Made by a program: the position numbers and the translations under genes. From Acidobacteriota bacterium (GTDB taxonomy: Bacteria > Acidobacteriota > Terriglobia > UBA7540): a stretch of 6,201 nucleotides of DNA. Shown here piece by piece: positions 5,980 through 6,201 of this stretch. The notes below the pieces were generated by a model that was not told where the DNA came from, ran no database searches, and worked only from the letters and a program-made list of their open reading frames with translations. The stretch's first letter is position 1. The number at the start of each line of letters is the position of its first letter. The stretch covers positions 1-6,201 of the forward strand of contig JAJYJL010000288.1 of NCBI GenBank assembly GCA_021789565.1, written 5' to 3'.

Positions 5980-6201
5980 GTGACACTGGTTAAAGTTATC
6001 GGAGGCAGCACCGTAACGGGGGTAAAGACCGTGCTCAACGAGTCGCTCGGATGCGCTGACGCTCCCTGCATTCAGAGAGCACTCCAAAACATCCAACAGC
6101 AACAACTTAATGGTACTTGGGAGGAGGGACCAAAGACACCTGTGGTAATGGCGAAGCAGCCCACAGTAATAACGGTGACCGCGCAACCGAACCCGGGGCG
6201 T
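5980..6201 (+). CDS. Open frame leaving the right edge, ending where an Ig-like repeat seems to begin
   Basis: The frame is free of stops from 5878 to the window end (108 codons), although it has no stop in view. Its first part lies inside the REP repeat, so the true start is later: GTG at 5980 (MTLVKVIGGSTVTG) or ATG at 6148 (MAKQPTVITVTAQPNPG), neither with a well-placed ribosome site. The segment PTVITVTAQPNPG is typical of the first strand of bacterial Ig-like repeats of large secreted proteins. The preceding residues, including NESLGCADAPCIQRAL with two cysteines, are not recognised. It may be the continuation of a gene cut by the mobile element, or a gene with a later start outside the window. 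Confidence 0.4.
   Translation, partial: MTLVKVIGGSTVTGVKTVLNESLGCADAPCIQRALQNIQQQQLNGTWEEGPKTPVVMAKQPTVITVTAQPNPGR

Noticed and set aside
5869..6186. 105-residue minus-strand open frame at the right end
   Set aside because: It is antisense to the open frame with the Ig-like start, covers the REP hairpin, and its composition is not protein-like.

Overview
This is bacterial chromosomal DNA with a GC content I estimate by eye in the high fifties. It mixes ordinary metabolic genes with remnants of small HUH-type (REP-associated) transposons. The gene types are a lone receiver protein, a NodB-like deacetylase, tandem GYD proteins, a GNAT-like protein with a LuxR-type helix-turn-helix, REP-associated transposase (RAYT) remnants, and FG-GAP and Ig-like fragments. 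Together they best fit an acidobacterium or a similar soil bacterium. That is an inference from gene style, not a phylogenetic test.

Left part (1-1515): every gene is on the minus strand. The start of one gene runs off the left edge and may be acyl-carrier-protein-like. Just upstream of it is a single-domain response regulator (81-470). A 280-bp gap then carries a cluster of TGTC/GACA dyads that look like regulator sites. Beyond the gap is a membrane-anchored polysaccharide deacetylase (751-1515) with all its catalytic motifs.

Middle part (1516-4540): a broken RAYT transposase (1637-1946) is followed by a REP-like hairpin. Next comes a probable minus-strand operon of three genes: an acyl-CoA synthetase of the ANL superfamily (2939-4450) and two GYD-domain proteins (2540-2833 and 2080-2400). 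Each has a strong Shine-Dalgarno sequence.

Right part (4541-6201): the synthetase is divergent from a GNAT-like/LuxR-HTH protein (4580-5605). The 129-bp intergenic region holds face-to-face promoters and an 8-bp direct repeat at exactly 22-bp spacing, which is a candidate operator. The synthetase carries the PX4GK lysine motif found in ligases controlled by acetylation, so the divergent protein could act as regulator, acetyltransferase or both. The 3' end of this gene runs, out of frame, into an FG-GAP/VCBS repeat fragment. After that come a compound palindrome, a second RAYT 3' remnant with its REP hairpin, and an open frame that leaves the right edge where an Ig-like repeat seems to begin. 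The two RAYT/REP copies (1875-2017 and 5823-5962) are clear homologues, and their hairpin stems differ by a compensatory base-pair change.
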